From Kitasatospora cheerisanensis KCTC 2395 (GTDB lineage Bacteria > Actinomycetota > Actinomycetes > Streptomycetales > Streptomycetaceae): DNA of 33,000 bases. The notes beneath the pieces were generated by a model. The model ran no database searches. It was not told where the DNA came from and saw only the letters and a list, made by a program, of their open reading frames with translations. Of this stretch, positions 32,444 to 33,000 are shown in pieces. The stretch covers positions 907,405 to 940,404 of the forward strand of contig NZ_KK853997.1 in assembly GCF_000696185.1 (NCBI RefSeq). The letters are read 5' to 3'. A program made the position numbers and the translations under genes. How positions within the stretch are numbered: position 1 is the first letter of the stretch; the number at the start of each line of letters is the position of its first letter.

Positions 32444-33000
32444 GTGGAGACGGAGCGGCTGGCGGCGGTGACGGGGGCCGGCGGACCGGGGTCGGGGTAT
32501 GCGGTGGGCGGGCGCCTGGTGCTGACCTCGGCGCACGTGGTGGGGCCGGTGGGCGCCCGGGTGGAGGTGTTCCGTCCCGGTCGACCGGGGACGGCGGGCG
32601 GGACGGTGGTGTGGGCCGGGTCGCCGGGCGGCGGGACGACGCGGCGCTGGTGCTGGTCGAGGAGGGGGCGGCGTGGGGTGCGCCGGCCGGGCCGGTGAGC
32701 TGGGGACGGCTGGTGACGCGGCGGCCCGGGGCGGCGTGCGAGACCTGGGGCGTACCGGAGGTGGCGCAGCGGCCGCAACGGGCGGTCGAGGCGGTGCAGT
32801 TGGCGGGCGGATCAATCCGGGGACGGGTTTCGTCGGCAACCGGTACGTCGTCGATCTGGACGCCCGTCCGCCCGCCTGGGAGGCGGGTTCGCCGTGGGCG
32901 GGGCTGTCCGGGGCCGCGGTGCACTGCGGGCGGGTGCTGGTGGGGGTGGTGGCGGCCGACCGGGCGCATTCGGGGCATGCCGCGCTGGGCGTGGTGCCCG
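32444..33000 (+). CDS. Trypsin-like serine peptidase domain, 3' truncated by the window, two apparent base losses
   Basis: GTG 32444 is chosen over GTG 32402 because AGGGGG (32430-32435) lies 8 nt upstream. The N-terminus reads GSGYAVGGRLVLTSAHVVG, with the catalytic His in TSAHVV. The frame breaks at GGG 32626-32628 and 32805-32807; adding one G to each restores RRDDAALVLVEEGAAWG (catalytic-Asp region), then RRPGAACETWGVPE, INPGTGFVGNRYVVDLDARP and GLSGAAVHCGRVLVGVVAADRA, with the nucleophile Ser in GLSGAAV. The His-Asp-Ser order is complete. No signal peptide is present, so a cytoplasmic multidomain protein is likely; in streptomycetes such peptidase domains often precede NTPase or TPR modules, but that part lies beyond the window. 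Confidence 0.7.

Overview
The window is a very GC-rich actinobacterial chromosome segment. Nearly every codon ends in G or C, GTG and TTG starts occur, and the gene families (MurT/GatD, GlmS, PfkA-type phosphofructokinase, CtaG-like assembly factor, HxlR and MarR regulators, DUF2254, DUF6629) fit Streptomycetaceae, i.e. Streptomyces or Kitasatospora. This assignment rests on family recognition and base composition only. No rRNA, tRNA, CRISPR array, insertion sequence or phage gene was seen.

Layout. 1-5204: an ABC system with two large FtsX-type permeases on the minus strand and a divergent ATPase. 5283-6189: MarR regulator and divergent VOC-fold protein around a shared palindrome. 6219-6812: DUF6629 membrane protein, followed by a decayed copy of its own 3' end. 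6929-9222: an HxlR regulator fused to a PrxQ-like peroxiredoxin, divergent from an MFS exporter, with a 25-bp palindrome between. 9267-11707: Tat-type polysaccharide deacetylase lipoprotein, ChaA-type cation/proton antiporter, GlsB/YeaQ stress membrane protein. 11822-15710: glmS, a small conserved protein, an AlkZ-like winged-helix protein, a small membrane protein. 15887-20404: a secreted Cys/His-rich protein, a TetR-operator-linked membrane protein, a PLP-dependent decarboxylase, an ACT-GNAT fusion. 20592-24163: murT-gatD (amidation of lipid II D-glutamate) and phosphofructokinase. 24231-25833: D-lactate-dehydrogenase-like enzyme and a flavoprotein. 25902-29593: a large secreted lectin-like/DUF7507-repeat protein. 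29865-33000: CtaG-like protein, DUF2254 protein, and a trypsin-like peptidase cut by the window edge. Cell-envelope functions (glmS, murT-gatD, deacetylase, surface protein) are well represented, but the window is a set of small units rather than one cluster.

Six genes have reading-frame breaks. In each, restoring single bases at short G/C runs gives a full-length family protein. Eleven such contractions were found and no expansion, so I treat these genes as intact and the breaks as probable base-calling or assembly errors.

Points most worth following up: the HxlR-PrxQ fusion with its palindrome; a Gln/Tyr-rich prion-like extension on GatD; a secreted protein with 14 cysteines and repeated Cys/His-Gly motifs; a 13-bp palindrome TGACGGNCCGTCA that repeatedly contains stop codons; and tandem duplications at the 3' ends of several genes, one giving three evenly spaced LacI-operator-like sites.
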